A stretch of 64,000 nucleotides of DNA from assembly GCF_900250075.1 (NCBI RefSeq), contig NZ_LT977071.1, positions 1,424,940 through 1,488,939 of the forward strand. Reading direction: 5' to 3'. The position numbers were made by a program, and so were the translations under genes. The stretch comes from Cupriavidus taiwanensis. GTDB lineage: Bacteria > Pseudomonadota > Gammaproteobacteria > Burkholderiales > Burkholderiaceae. Below are positions 19,009 to 27,905 of the stretch, one piece after another. Every line of letters starts with the position of its first letter. Position 1 is the stretch's first letter. The notes beneath the pieces are model-generated. The model searched no databases. It had not been told where the DNA came from and saw only the letters and a list, made by a program, of their open reading frames with translations.

Positions 19009-20007
19009 TCATTGAACAGATTGGATGAACGGTGCACCTGAGGCGCCCGTCATTCGTTCCACTGTCCGCGCGATATCCTCCGTCGCCGCATAGTGGACCA
19101 TGTGGCCCACGCCGGGAACGAGCACCAGCGTACTATTTGGCAATTCACGATGCAGTGCGGTCGAATGCGAGGCTGCGTCGACCATTTTATCCCCCGCTCC
19201 CGCCACCAGCGTCACGGGAACTTGCAGTCCGGCATACAGCTCGCGGAATTCTGAAACGGCTGGGATCATGAATGCCGCATCCTCCGCCGCAGCATTGATC
19301 TGCGACGGTCGCAGCAGCATCTCGCGGGAAATCAAGTCAAAAAAGATCGGGGGGGTCTGCGCCGGGGCGAACATTTGCCGCAACGCGCGCTTCAGAAGCA
19401 GTCGTCCGGCCAGGGGCGCCACGGTATAGCGGAGCGCGTCACCTACCACAGGGATGGCTGCAGGCGAAGTCAGCAGGACGTCCACCCTTGCGGATGGATA
19501 GTAGTAGCCGGAAATCAGCACAAGGCCGCGAACGTCAACTGTGGATTCAAGCGCCATGCCAAGCGCCACCAGTGTGCCCAGTGAATGCCCTACTACCAGG
19601 GGACGCTCGACCCCCAGCTGTGCCAAGGCTTTTCGCAACAAAGCCGCCTGCGCGCGGGGTGTCCACCGACGGTCCCGCGGGCGTTGGCTATGCCCAAAGC
19701 CGGGGCGGTCGAACAGGATGACCCGGTGCCGCCTGGATAAAGATCTTAGCAATCCACTGGCGACATAGTCCTGAAGCAGCACTGCATTGCCGTGAAGGAG
19801 CACCACAGCTGGACCTTCGCCTTCGTCGATGTAATGCAATTGCACCCCGTCGACCGTGAGAAAGCTTCCCTGCGGTGGATGGTCACGCTCTGCCTGGCGC
19901 GCGCGGTGATGCACCCACGCGGCGGTGCCAGCCGCTGCAGCGACGCTGGCCAAAGTAGCGAACACACCCTTTGACGATGCACGGGACTTGCTGTTGGACG
20001 TGGACAT
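19009..20007 (-). CDS. Alpha/beta hydrolase, membrane-anchored or exported
   Basis: 332 residues. A hydrophobic amino-terminal segment (VFATLASVAAAAGTAAWV) is followed by an alpha/beta-hydrolase domain with oxyanion motif LLHGNAVLLQDY, nucleophile elbow VVGHSLGTLVALG, an acid in LVAGAGDKMVD, and the catalytic His in VPGVGHMVHY. Substrate cannot be told; epoxide-hydrolase or haloperoxidase-like members share this layout. ATG at 20007 (MSTSNSKSRASSKG) is preferred over an upstream start at 20055. It stands alone on the minus strand. Confidence 0.82.
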   Translation of the reverse strand: MSTSNSKSRASSKGVFATLASVAAAAGTAAWVHHRARQAERDHPPQGSFLTVDGVQLHYIDEGEGPAVVLLHGNAVLLQDYVASGLLRSLSRRHRVILFDRPGFGHSQRPRDRRWTPRAQAALLRKALAQLGVERPLVVGHSLGTLVALGMALESTVDVRGLVLISGYYYPSARVDVLLTSPAAIPVVGDALRYTVAPLAGRLLLKRALRQMFAPAQTPPIFFDLISREMLLRPSQINAAAEDAAFMIPAVSEFRELYAGLQVPVTLVAGAGDKMVDAASHSTALHRELPNSTLVLVPGVGHMVHYAATEDIARTVERMTGASGAPFIQSVQ

Positions 20008-20521
20008 AGGATTCTCGGGTGGAAGAGAAGGCGTTGTGGCTTCGCTTGACACCAAAAAACGTCTGGAGAGATGACGTCATCGCGAAGGCAAACCGAATGA
20101 TGGGGCTCGGGAACGCAATTCTCGTGCCGTCACGCGACAACAATTTCCTCGAGCCCCGTACTGGGTCCAAAAGGGGGCCACCCGCGGCTTTACCAGAGGC
20201 GGCGTGATCAGGCTTTCACCCGCCGCGCAGCAAACTGAAATCACCCCGTGGCGAAGGAGCAATTTAGGCGTGGAGTATTGTAGAAAGCAGCGTGCGAGCC
20301 ATGGCTGACCGGTCGCGTACATAGCCCCGAGAGGTGTAGTCAATGCTGCCCCACGCGGAAAAGCGGTTCGTGACTGCAGACGCGCCTTGTCGTTGAGCAA
20401 TCCTCTATCAATACCGGTCATCGAGGCTGAGACGTCTGGATGGCTGAGATGGGTCGGCAAGAGCCACTGAGCAGCCGTTGAGAAGTTGTGCAATGAGAAG
20501 TGCCCAAAATGGGCCGGCGTT
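20008..20521. other. 514-base region without a supported gene
   Basis: Lies between the LacI regulator stop and the hydrolase start. Open frames here lack family motifs and the codon pattern of neighbouring genes. It presumably contains the hydrolase promoter. No repeat or RNA gene seen. Confidence 0.5.
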
Positions 20522-21589
20522 TCACGCCTTGCGCGGCGCCGCCGTGGAACCCCGCACGATGAGGTGGGGCTGCAATTGCACGGTGACCGGATCGGAGGCC
20601 GGCTTGCTGATCTTCCTGAGCAGAAGGCGCGCCGCCTCCTCGCCCATCTCGTGCACGGCGATCCGGATCGTCGTCAGCGGCGGCGTCAGGGCATCGACGA
20701 ATGGCATATCGTTGTGGCCGATGACCGAGATGTCGTCGGGGCAATGCAGGCCCTGCTCGCGCAGGTGGTCGTAGCAGCCCATCGCGACCAGGTCGTTGGC
20801 CGCCGCAATCGCGGTCAGGGCGGGAAACACGGTCATCAGTTGCGCGCAGGCGACCCGGCCCGCATTGCGGGAATAGCTGGATGCCTCGACCACGTGCCAG
20901 TCCGCGCGACGCAGGCGATGGCGCCTGACGGCCTGGATAAAGCCCTCGCGGCGCAGGTAGCCGGTTGACAGCGATGCCGGCCCGGCGATATGCCCGATGC
21001 GGCGATGACCGAGCTCCATCAGGTGATCGACGGTCAGCTGCATGGCCCGCACGCTGTCGCTCACGACCGAGGACACGCTGCCCGACCCTTCGCCGCGGTT
21101 GACTGTCACCACGGGGACGTGCCGTGCCAGGCAATACTCGAGCAACGGATCCTCGCGTTCGGCGGTGGCCAGCACCAGCCCTTCGACCTGCCGCCCGAGC
21201 AGCTGGTCGATCACGAACCGCTGCCGGCGCTTGTCGCTGCCCGCGTTGACCACGATCGGCACATAGCCCTGCTGCGCCAGCACCACCTCGATCCCGGCCA
21301 GGATCGGCGGAAACACGGGGTTGGCAATATCGGGCAGCACCACGCCGATCAGCCCGGAGCGCTGGGTGCGCAGGCCGGCGGCAATGCGGTTGGGGGAAAA
21401 GCCGCGCGCCTCGGCAACGGCCAGCACGCGCGCCGCCACGTCTTCTGCCACGAGATGCCGCGTCGCCGGGTTCATCACCCGCGACACGGTCGAATAATGC
21501 ACGTCGATCTCGGCAGCCAGGTCTTTGAGGGTGAGGCGCTTGCGCTCGGGCATGTAGGGTGAGGGCCGGGAAGGATGGGAGTACGCCAT
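20522..21589 (-). CDS. LacI-family transcriptional regulator of the ring-cleavage locus
   Basis: 355 residues. Amino-terminal helix-turn-helix with hinge: LTLKDLAAEIDVHYSTVSRV then MNPATRHLVAEDVAARVLA. The ligand-binding domain begins RSGLIGVVLPDIANPVFPPI and ends with IRIAVHEMGEEAARLLLRK. ATG at 21553 (MPERKRLTL) is an alternative start 12 residues shorter; neither has a good SD. It is the last gene of the porin-receptor operon. Two LacI-type palindromes, at 27892-27905 and 23842-23855, lie at the heads of the two transcription units of this locus, making it the probable repressor. Confidence 0.88.
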   Translation of the reverse strand: MAYSHPSRPSPYMPERKRLTLKDLAAEIDVHYSTVSRVMNPATRHLVAEDVAARVLAVAEARGFSPNRIAAGLRTQRSGLIGVVLPDIANPVFPPILAGIEVVLAQQGYVPIVVNAGSDKRRQRFVIDQLLGRQVEGLVLATAEREDPLLEYCLARHVPVVTVNRGEGSGSVSSVVSDSVRAMQLTVDHLMELGHRRIGHIAGPASLSTGYLRREGFIQAVRRHRLRRADWHVVEASSYSRNAGRVACAQLMTVFPALTAIAAANDLVAMGCYDHLREQGLHCPDDISVIGHNDMPFVDALTPPLTTIRIAVHEMGEEAARLLLRKISKPASDPVTVQLQPHLIVRGSTAAPRKA

Positions 21590-21637
21590 TTTAAGCCAGC
21601 GCGCAATCCGTCTCCCGGCGCCCCGCTCCGCGCGGCG

Positions 21638-22621
21638 CTACTGCCCCGCAAGCGCCCCGGATTGGCGGATGACCGGCGCAAGCTTGCCGATCTCTGCCTG
21701 GATATACGAGGCGAATTCCTGCGGTGACGATCGCTTCGGCTCTGCGCCCTGCGCCGCCAGCCGATCGCGCACGTCGGGCGCCGCCAGCGCCCTGCCGATC
21801 TCGGCGTTGAGGGTATCGATGATCTCCTTCGGCGTGCCGGCCGGCGCCAGGATGCCAAACCACGAGTCGAAGGCGTAGCCCGGCAAGCCGGACTCTGCCA
21901 CGGTCGGAATATCGGGCAGCGAACTGCTGCGCCTGGCCGTGGTGACCGCCAGCGCGCGCAGCTTGCCCTCCCGCACGAACGGCATGGCCGACACCGTCGG
22001 GGCGAACATCATGTCGCCGCGCCCGGCCATGACGTCGGTCAGCGCCTCGCCCGTGCCCTTGTACGGGATATGGACGATGTCGATGCCGGCCTGCATCCTG
22101 AACATCTCGCCGCTGAGATGCGTGGAGCTGCCGGAGCCGGCCGAATCGAAATTCAGCTTTCCGGGCGCCGCTCTGGCAGCCGTCACCAGGTCGTGCACCG
22201 ATTTGTATTTGCTGCCGGCGCTGACCACCAGCACGTTGGGCACCGTCGCCACCAGCGACACCGGCGCGAAGTCCTTGACAGTGTCGTAAGCCAGCTTGGG
22301 ATACAGCGTGGCGTTGATCGCATGGCCCACCGACACCAGGATCAGCGTGTAGCCATCCGGCGCCGCCTTGGCGACGCCGGTCGCGCCGAGCGTGCCGCCG
22401 GCGCCGGGGCGGTTGTCGACGATCACCTGGTAGGTGCCGCCTTCGCTCATCTTGGTGCCGATGATGCGCGCCAGGATGTCGGTGGCGCTGCCCGCCGAAA
22501 ACGGCACCACCAGGCGGACCGGCTTGGCGGGGTACGGCGCCTGGGCCAACGCGGCGGGCGCGGCGGCAAGCATCAAGGACGAGCTCAGCGCCACCACGGC
22601 GCCTCGGATGGATCGAATCAT
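21638..22621 (-). CDS. Bug/TctC-family tripartite tricarboxylate transporter receptor
   Basis: 327-residue periplasmic solute receptor with signal peptide ending in AALAQA and Bug hallmarks YPAKPVRLVVPFSAGSATDI, RPGAGGTLGATGVAKAAPDG, and AESGLPGYAFDSWFGILAPA. The ATG at 22621 has GAGGAGA six bases upstream. No TctA/TctB membrane genes are nearby, as is common for the expanded Bug family of Burkholderiaceae. Context suggests that it binds the aromatic or keto-acid substrate of the operon. Confidence 0.9.
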   Translation of the reverse strand: MIRSIRGAVVALSSSLMLAAAPAALAQAPYPAKPVRLVVPFSAGSATDILARIIGTKMSEGGTYQVIVDNRPGAGGTLGATGVAKAAPDGYTLILVSVGHAINATLYPKLAYDTVKDFAPVSLVATVPNVLVVSAGSKYKSVHDLVTAARAAPGKLNFDSAGSGSSTHLSGEMFRMQAGIDIVHIPYKGTGEALTDVMAGRGDMMFAPTVSAMPFVREGKLRALAVTTARRSSSLPDIPTVAESGLPGYAFDSWFGILAPAGTPKEIIDTLNAEIGRALAAPDVRDRLAAQGAEPKRSSPQEFASYIQAEIGKLAPVIRQSGALAGQ

Positions 22622-22663
22622 GGTCTGTCTCCTCACTACCGGATCGGGTCGAAGCGGCACGCC

Positions 22664-23773
22664 TCAGAAGAAATGGCGCATGCCCAGGGCAAAGGTCTGT
22701 GGGTCGGCGCCGGCGCTGACACCCTGTTCATTGATGGCAAAGTCGTAGATCGCATTGCGCTTGTTATGGATGCGGCTGTAGTAGGCGTACAGCGCGGTGC
22801 GTTTGGACAGCGGATAGTCGTAGCCCACCGTCACCTGCGTGGCGCCTGTCTCCGCGCCGCTGCGGAAAAAGCCCACCGTCTCCGTGGCGCTGCCTGCGCC
22901 ATTGCCGGCCAGCGCCACGCCCACGCGCACGCTGCCCGGGCCCAGCTTCTGCACCAGCGACGCGTAGTAGCCGTTACGCGTCAGGTCGCCGGTGGCGGTG
23001 CGGTAGTGCAGCCGTTCATAGAGCAGCGCGACGGTCGTGCTGGGAAACTTGTAGGACACGCCCGCCTTGATCGCATCGTCATTGCGGCCGGCGGTCTGGT
23101 AGTGCTGGTGGAGTTCGTATGCCAGCACCACGTTGAGCGGACCGTTGTCATAGGCCGCGGAAAAGGAGTACAGCGCCGGATTGCGCGGCACGCTGATCTT
23201 CTCCTCGTTGACACCCCAGGCCGCGGCACCGCTGAACCCCGCCAGCGAGGGCGTCTTGTAGACAATGATGTTCTTCTGGCGGCGGTCGAAGGCGCTGGTG
23301 TCCTGCACGTTGTCGGTGCTCGACGCCGACCCGTTGCCGATCAGCGCCATGTAACCGGCGGTGGTGGGGTAATACGGGTCATAGCCCGCGGTCGCCTCGG
23401 TATAGGGCGTCTGCCAGTGGCCCATGAACAGGGTGCCGGCCTTGCCCTGCAGGCCGATGCGCGAATTGCGGCCAGCGATCTGGCCCTGGCCGTTATCGAG
23501 CGACAGATTGCTCTCGATCTGCCAGATGGCCTTCAGGGTGCCGCCCAGTCCTTCTTCTCCGCGCATGCCGAACACAGAGCGGTTATTGGTCAGGCGGCCA
23601 GTACCGCCGAGATGCGTCCCGTCGGTGGCCGTGCTGGCCCGGGCATATTCCAGTGCCGTGTTAAGACGTCCGTACAGGGTCACGGTGGACTGGGCGCCGG
23701 CCTGCCCGGCCCAGCCGGCCGCGGCGCTGGCGGCCAGCAGCCAGGCCCTTCCGCGCATGGGGGCGATTGTCAT
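22664..23773 (-). CDS. Gram-negative porin (OmpC-like 16-strand barrel)
   Basis: 369-residue outer-membrane general porin of the beta-proteobacterial type. Signal peptide ends AGQAGAQ, the mature start is STVTLYGRLNTALEY, and the last residues are ALGMRHFF with terminal Phe needed for barrel assembly. Loop motif GGTLKAIWQIESNLSLDNGQ is typical. AAGGGAGA precedes the ATG. It is first in the porin-receptor-LacI unit, directly below operator 23842-23855, so it probably admits the substrate of the catabolic enzymes. Confidence 0.93.
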   Translation of the reverse strand: MTIAPMRGRAWLLAASAAAGWAGQAGAQSTVTLYGRLNTALEYARASTATDGTHLGGTGRLTNNRSVFGMRGEEGLGGTLKAIWQIESNLSLDNGQGQIAGRNSRIGLQGKAGTLFMGHWQTPYTEATAGYDPYYPTTAGYMALIGNGSASSTDNVQDTSAFDRRQKNIIVYKTPSLAGFSGAAAWGVNEEKISVPRNPALYSFSAAYDNGPLNVVLAYELHQHYQTAGRNDDAIKAGVSYKFPSTTVALLYERLHYRTATGDLTRNGYYASLVQKLGPGSVRVGVALAGNGAGSATETVGFFRSGAETGATQVTVGYDYPLSKRTALYAYYSRIHNKRNAIYDFAINEQGVSAGADPQTFALGMRHFF

Positions 23774-23841
23774 GGGTGTCTCCCTTTGTTGTGGTTGTCG
23801 TGGTGTCGCGGTTGTCGTCTGGCAAGCGAACGTGACGTTTT

Positions 23842-23855
23842 TGCAATCGTTTGCA
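23842..23855 (-). promoter_or_regulatory. LacI-type operator before porin gene
   Basis: TGCAATCGTTTGCA is a 14-base palindrome with one mismatched pair and the central CG typical of LacI/PurR operators. It lies 69 bases before the porin start and just after the cupin stop. It matches, apart from one base, the perfect palindrome at 27892-27905. A second promoter for porin, receptor and regulator is inferred here. Confidence 0.7.
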
Positions 23856-23872
23856 CAACAGCGTCAAAAAAA

Positions 23873-24214
23873 TCAGGTGGCCGGAAACGGCATCGCCAGC
23901 AGCAGCATTGCGGGCCGATTGCCCGGATTCGATACCTGACGCGCTTCCCCGGGCGCAAGCCGTACCGAATCGAACTGTCCCAGCAGCGCCGCTTGTTCCG
24001 ACGTGCGAATGCAGACCTCGCCTTCCAGCACGACGTAGTGCTTTTCCACCGCCGAGGCATCCAGCGCGGTATGCCCGCCCGGCAGCAGCACCGAGACGCC
24101 GAGCCACAGCGACGCTGCGGGCCCCGCTTCATGGCCCTGCAGGCGCAGGCAATGCATGCCCTCATGATTCGCCGGAAAGTACGCCGGCGCCTGGGCGAAC
24201 CGGGTAACGTTCAT
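23873..24214 (-). CDS. Cupin-domain protein
   Basis: 113 residues, one small double-stranded beta-helix domain: LPGGHTALDASAVEKHYVVL, EGEVCIRT, DSVRLAPGEARQVSNPGN, and RPAMLLLAMPF. Usual metal-ligand positions of the cupin motifs are partly present (His in GGHT, Glu and His in VEKHY). The ATG at 24214 overlaps the preceding stop (ATGA). Small cupins in aromatic catabolic operons can be isomerases, decarboxylases or accessory proteins; its reaction is not known. Confidence 0.78.
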   Translation of the reverse strand: MNVTRFAQAPAYFPANHEGMHCLRLQGHEAGPAASLWLGVSVLLPGGHTALDASAVEKHYVVLEGEVCIRTSEQAALLGQFDSVRLAPGEARQVSNPGNRPAMLLLAMPFPAT

Positions 24215-25188
24215 GGCTGGAGCACCACGCGTTCCGCCGCGCCCTCCAGCACGGCACGGTAGGCCTCCCTGGCCTGCGCCAGCGAATAGGTGTAATCGGG
24301 CAGTACCGGGAACGGCCACAGCTGGCCGCTGGCGAACATCGGCGCGAGCTGGTCCAGGATGCGCGCGCAGGCGTTGCTGTCGAGCGCCAGCGTGTCCACG
24401 CCCACATAGGTGTGCTGGCCGCGATAGAAGGCGAAGATGTCGAACGGCACCGGCTTCTCGATGGTCGAGATGAAGATCTGCGTGGCGCCGATTGCCATGC
24501 TGCGGTTGGCCTGCTCGAAGTACGGACTGCCGACGGTGTTGTAGACGATGTCCGCGCCGTGCCCGCCGGTCTCTTCGCGCACCACCTCGGCAATCGGCTC
24601 GCGGCTGGCATCGATCATGCGGACCGTGCCGCTCGCATGGCCGCGGTAAGGCTGAGCCGTCCGCTCCACGGCAAAGACACGCGCGCCCAGTGCCGTGGCG
24701 ATCTGGATGGTGGCCTGCCCGACCTTGCCATTGCCGCCGCACACCAGCACGGTGCTGCCGGCCTGCGGCATGCCCGCGCGGCGCAGTCCTTCATAGGCCG
24801 TGATGAACGGCACGCCCACCGCGCCCGCTTCCAGCAGCGATACCGATGCCGGCTTGGCGCGCACCGAGGCCGCGTCGATGCGCAGGTACTTGCCATGGGT
24901 GCCGTCGCGGCGAATGCCCAGTTCGCCGCCGCTGCCCCACACCTGCAGCCCCAGCAGTTGCGACGGGCCATCGACCACCAGGCCGGCATAGTCGCGGCCG
25001 GGCGTGCGCGGCCAGACCGCATGCGGCATCAGGCCCAGCGTGGCTTTGACGTCGCTGGGGTTGACCCCGGCACTGGCGACTTCGATGATGCACTGGTCAG
25101 CCGCGGCTTGCGGACGCGGCATGCCTTGCAGTTCCAGCTGCAGGGTCTCGATATCGTTGGCTTTGTGGTTGACTCGAATGACGTTCAT
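24211..25188 (-). CDS. MDR-family quinone oxidoreductase / zinc-type alcohol dehydrogenase
   Basis: 325-residue NAD(P)H-dependent reductase. GroES-like amino terminus (VASAGVNPSDVKATLGLMP, RTPGRDYAGLVVDG) followed by a Rossmann domain with the nucleotide loop VLVCGGNGKVGQATIQIATA. Structural zinc cysteines are absent, fitting quinone oxidoreductase or enoyl reductase subfamilies. It is in operon with the BKACE upstream and the cupin downstream. It might reduce an unsaturated ring-cleavage product, but that is inferred. Confidence 0.85.
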   Translation of the reverse strand: MNVIRVNHKANDIETLQLELQGMPRPQAAADQCIIEVASAGVNPSDVKATLGLMPHAVWPRTPGRDYAGLVVDGPSQLLGLQVWGSGGELGIRRDGTHGKYLRIDAASVRAKPASVSLLEAGAVGVPFITAYEGLRRAGMPQAGSTVLVCGGNGKVGQATIQIATALGARVFAVERTAQPYRGHASGTVRMIDASREPIAEVVREETGGHGADIVYNTVGSPYFEQANRSMAIGATQIFISTIEKPVPFDIFAFYRGQHTYVGVDTLALDSNACARILDQLAPMFASGQLWPFPVLPDYTYSLAQAREAYRAVLEGAAERVVLQP

Positions 25189-25227
25189 GATGGTTTCGGT
25201 TTGGTTGGAATCCGGTGCGGCGTTGCC

Positions 25228-26112
25228 TCAGGCCTCGCGCAGGCCCAGCGTGCGGCGCGCCTGCGCCGGCGAGGCCAGCTCGCCGCCGAGCGACCGCACA
25301 ATATCGCTCGCCTTGGCGACCAGCGCGGCGTTGTCGGGCGCGAGCACGCCCTTCTCCAGGTAGATGTTGTCTTCCAGGCCGACGCGCACATGGCCGCCGG
25401 CGAGCCACGCCTGCGCGACGATCGGAAATTCCGCGCGGCCGATGCCAAAGGCGGACCAGTGCGCGCCCGCGGGCAGCATGTTGCGGGCGTAGAAGATCGT
25501 CTCCGGCGTGGGTGCAAAGCCATACTTGACGCCCAGCACGAAGGTCCAGAGCCCGGGGCCGTCCAGCACCCCTTCGCGGATGAAGTCGAGGGCCATGTTG
25601 AGGTCGCCCGAATCGAAGATCTCCAGTTCCGGCATCACGCCGGCGCCGCGGATGATGTCCGCCATCTTGCGCACGTTGGCGGGCGTGTTGATGACCACGT
25701 CGGCGCCGGAATTCATGGTGTTCAGGTCGAGCGAGCATACGTCCGGCCGCAACGCGGCAATGTGCTCGACACGCTTGGACGGATGCAGCAGCGTGGTCCC
25801 GGGCGCGGCCACGCGCGGCTCGTCCTCGCTCGGCACGAAGCGTCCGCCCGGCCCGGTGGTGAGATTGATGATCAGCTCGCGGTTGCGCTTGCGGATGCGG
25901 TCGATGACGTCAGCGTAGTAGTCGAGCGACATGGACGGGCGCCCGGTCTCCGGGTCGCGCACATGGATATGCGCGGCGGCGGCGCCCGCTTCGGCGGCCT
26001 CCAGCGCGGCATCGGCGATCTGCGCCGGCGTGACGGGCAGGCCGGGATGCTGTTCGGGGGTGACGATGTTGCCGGTCACCGCGCAGGTGATGATGGTCTT
26101 GCGTGCATGCAT
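25228..26112 (-). CDS. BKACE-family beta-keto acid cleavage enzyme (DUF849)
   Basis: 294-residue TIM-barrel zinc enzyme that condenses a beta-keto acid with acetyl-CoA and splits it to acetoacetate and a new acyl-CoA. Visible: IITCAVTGNIVTPEQHPGLP with start ATG at 26112, the zinc motif AAAHIHVRDPETGRPS (His 48 and 50), LNLTTGPGGRF-like INLTTGPGGRFVPSEDEPRV and RVGLEDNIYLEKG. Together with an intradiol dioxygenase this suggests that a beta-keto dicarboxylate formed from ring cleavage is processed without the usual PcaIJ/PcaF route. Substrate specificity cannot be read. Confidence 0.88.
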   Translation of the reverse strand: MHARKTIITCAVTGNIVTPEQHPGLPVTPAQIADAALEAAEAGAAAAHIHVRDPETGRPSMSLDYYADVIDRIRKRNRELIINLTTGPGGRFVPSEDEPRVAAPGTTLLHPSKRVEHIAALRPDVCSLDLNTMNSGADVVINTPANVRKMADIIRGAGVMPELEIFDSGDLNMALDFIREGVLDGPGLWTFVLGVKYGFAPTPETIFYARNMLPAGAHWSAFGIGRAEFPIVAQAWLAGGHVRVGLEDNIYLEKGVLAPDNAALVAKASDIVRSLGGELASPAQARRTLGLREA

Positions 26113-26149
26113 GGCGTGGTCAGTAGTTGCGTGATTGGCTCGGCTCGGC

Positions 26150-26899
26150 CTAGCCCAGCTGGCGGCCGCCATCGACGACGATGGTGGTGCCGGTGGCGAA
26201 GCGAAGTGAAGTGGCACAGGCGGCGATGGCATCGGCCACGTCTTGCGCCTGGCCGATGCGGCGCAGCGGCGTGGTCCGGGCGGCGCGCTCGTTGAAGCTG
26301 TCATCGCGCCCCGGCACGAAGCCAGTGTCGACCACGCCCGGAGAGACATTGAGCACGCGGATCGCCGGCGCCAGCGCGCGTCCCAGCGACATCGCCATGG
26401 CGTCCAGGCCGGCCTTGGCCGCGCAGTAGGCCACGTTGCTGCCCTGCCCGGTGCGGCCCGCGATGGAGCCGACATTGACCACCAGCCCGTCGCCGTTGGC
26501 GCGCAGCAGCGGCGCGAAGGCGCGGATCGCGGCGAACTGGCCGCGCCAGTTGATGGCGAACAGCGCGTCGATCAGGGCGTCGTCGAGCGCGTCGAGGTCG
26601 GCATGCGGAATGGCGCGTGTAAAGCCCGCGCTGTTCACCAGGATATCGACGCGACCGTAGTGATGGCTGGTTTCGTCGGCCAGCTTGCGCAGCGATGCGC
26701 TGTCACCGATCTCGGCCACCGCGGCCAGGTGGTTGCCGGCCGGCAGCGCGGCCGCGGCGCTGGCCGCCTTGTCGGCATCGCGGCCGGCCAGCACGATGCT
26801 GGCACCCAGGCGCGCCAGCGTCGCGCCGGCCGCCAGGCCAATGCCACCGCTGCCGCCGAGGATCACGGCTACCTTGCCGGAAAGAGAAGAGGCGCTCAT
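26150..26899 (-). CDS. Short-chain dehydrogenase/reductase
   Basis: 249-residue classical SDR: cofactor loop GGSGGIG at residues 15-21, NSAG at 89-92, catalytic Ser145, Tyr158 and Lys162 (YxxxK). Carboxy terminus ATGTTIVVDGGRQLG is the usual SDR ending. An Arg at the end of beta-2 (LAGRD) hints at NADP(H). It lies between the dioxygenase and the BKACE gene and probably oxidises or reduces a hydroxy/keto intermediate of the same pathway. Confidence 0.88.
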   Translation of the reverse strand: MSASSLSGKVAVILGGSGGIGLAAGATLARLGASIVLAGRDADKAASAAAALPAGNHLAAVAEIGDSASLRKLADETSHHYGRVDILVNSAGFTRAIPHADLDALDDALIDALFAINWRGQFAAIRAFAPLLRANGDGLVVNVGSIAGRTGQGSNVAYCAAKAGLDAMAMSLGRALAPAIRVLNVSPGVVDTGFVPGRDDSFNERAARTTPLRRIGQAQDVADAIAACATSLRFATGTTIVVDGGRQLG

Positions 26900-26941
26900 T
26901 GGTTTCGATGTGATTAGTCAGGAATGGGGCGAAAGCCGCGC

Positions 26942-27880
26942 TCAGTCGATGGGCGGCTTGGGAAAGGTCTGCTCGCCCGGCTCGAGGGTGAAATCGAACG
27001 CGAGCGTAAAGAATGGCGCCGGCACGCTGCCCCACGGGCTGTACCCGTGGTCGTGCCGCTGCAGCTGGCCGACGAGTTGCCGGTGCACGCCAAAGGTGAC
27101 ATCGGATTCCAGCTGGGCGGGTTCGTCGGCGAATACCTGCGTCACCAGCGTGCGGTAGCCCGGCGCCGCGACGATGAAATGGATATGCGCCGGCCGGTAC
27201 GGATGGCGCCGCTGCGCGGCCAGCAGCGTGCCCACCGGGCCGTCGGTCGGCACCGGATAGCCTGCCGGGCGCACCGAGCGGAAATGGTAGTGACCGCCCT
27301 CATCGGCATGGAAGCAGCCGCGCAGGTTGCGGTCGGGCTGGGCCGGATCCTGGTTGTCGTACAGCCCCACCGGCGAAGCCTGCCAGACTTCGACCAGTGC
27401 GCCCGGCAGCGGCGTGCCGTCGGTAGCGCGCACCGTGCCGCTGACGAACAGCGGCAGGCCGGGCGCGTTGTCCTGCACCACGCAGTCGCCGCACGCATAG
27501 CGCGGCGCGTTGGCGCGGTAGAACGGACCCAGCAGCGCCCCGGGCGTGCGTCCGAGCCGCGTGCCGTTGTTCATCACGGTCACCAGGGTCGACAGCCCGA
27601 GCACGTCCGAGGCCAGCACGACTTCGTTGTGCGTGGCATGCGTGGCCTGACCCAGCCGGGCCACGAACTCGAGCGCCAACTCGAATTCCGCATCGGTCAG
27701 GCGCGCCTCCCGCAGAAATGCATGCAGGTGCCTGACCAGCGCGCCCATGACAAAGCGCAGGCGCGGATCGGGCGTATCCGCCATCGCGGCCTCGACGATG
27801 CGGGTCACCGACTGCTCGTCGTCGACCAGTGAAAGCGCGCCGTCCAGGGAGCGCTGCTCGTGTTCCAGGTATGTATCCAC
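26942..27880 (-). CDS. Intradiol ring-cleavage dioxygenase (catechol/hydroxyquinol 1,2-dioxygenase family)
   Basis: 312-residue Fe(III) dioxygenase that opens a catechol-type ring between the hydroxyls. Amino-terminal helical dimer domain up to residue 105, then LLGPFYR and the beta-sandwich. Iron ligands read as Tyr174 (VGLYDNQ), Tyr208 (AGYPVPTDG), His232 and His234 (RPAHIHFIV). The start chosen is GTG at 27880, four bases after AGGAGGG; an ATG at 27916 would place a perfect operator inside the gene. Sequence blocks look closer to hydroxyquinol 1,2-dioxygenases than to CatA, so benzenetriol-type substrates are possible. Confidence 0.88.
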   Translation of the reverse strand: MDTYLEHEQRSLDGALSLVDDEQSVTRIVEAAMADTPDPRLRFVMGALVRHLHAFLREARLTDAEFELALEFVARLGQATHATHNEVVLASDVLGLSTLVTVMNNGTRLGRTPGALLGPFYRANAPRYACGDCVVQDNAPGLPLFVSGTVRATDGTPLPGALVEVWQASPVGLYDNQDPAQPDRNLRGCFHADEGGHYHFRSVRPAGYPVPTDGPVGTLLAAQRRHPYRPAHIHFIVAAPGYRTLVTQVFADEPAQLESDVTFGVHRQLVGQLQRHDHGYSPWGSVPAPFFTLAFDFTLEPGEQTFPKPPID

Positions 27881-27891
27881 CTGCCCTCCTT

Positions 27892-27905
27892 TGCAAACGT
27901 TTGCA
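27892..27905 (-). promoter_or_regulatory. Perfect LacI-type operator before dioxygenase gene
   Basis: TGCAAACGTTTGCA is a perfect 14-base palindrome with central CG. An additional half-site TTTGCA follows at 27910-27915. It overlaps the leader just upstream of the SD for the GTG start, ideal for repression. Nearly identical to the site at 23842-23855; both are most simply read as targets of the LacI regulator encoded at 20522-21589. Confidence 0.8.

Noticed and set aside
20077..20493. Possible 138-residue protein on the minus strand
   Set aside because: No ribosome site, no motif, mixed codon use; kept as an intergenic stretch.
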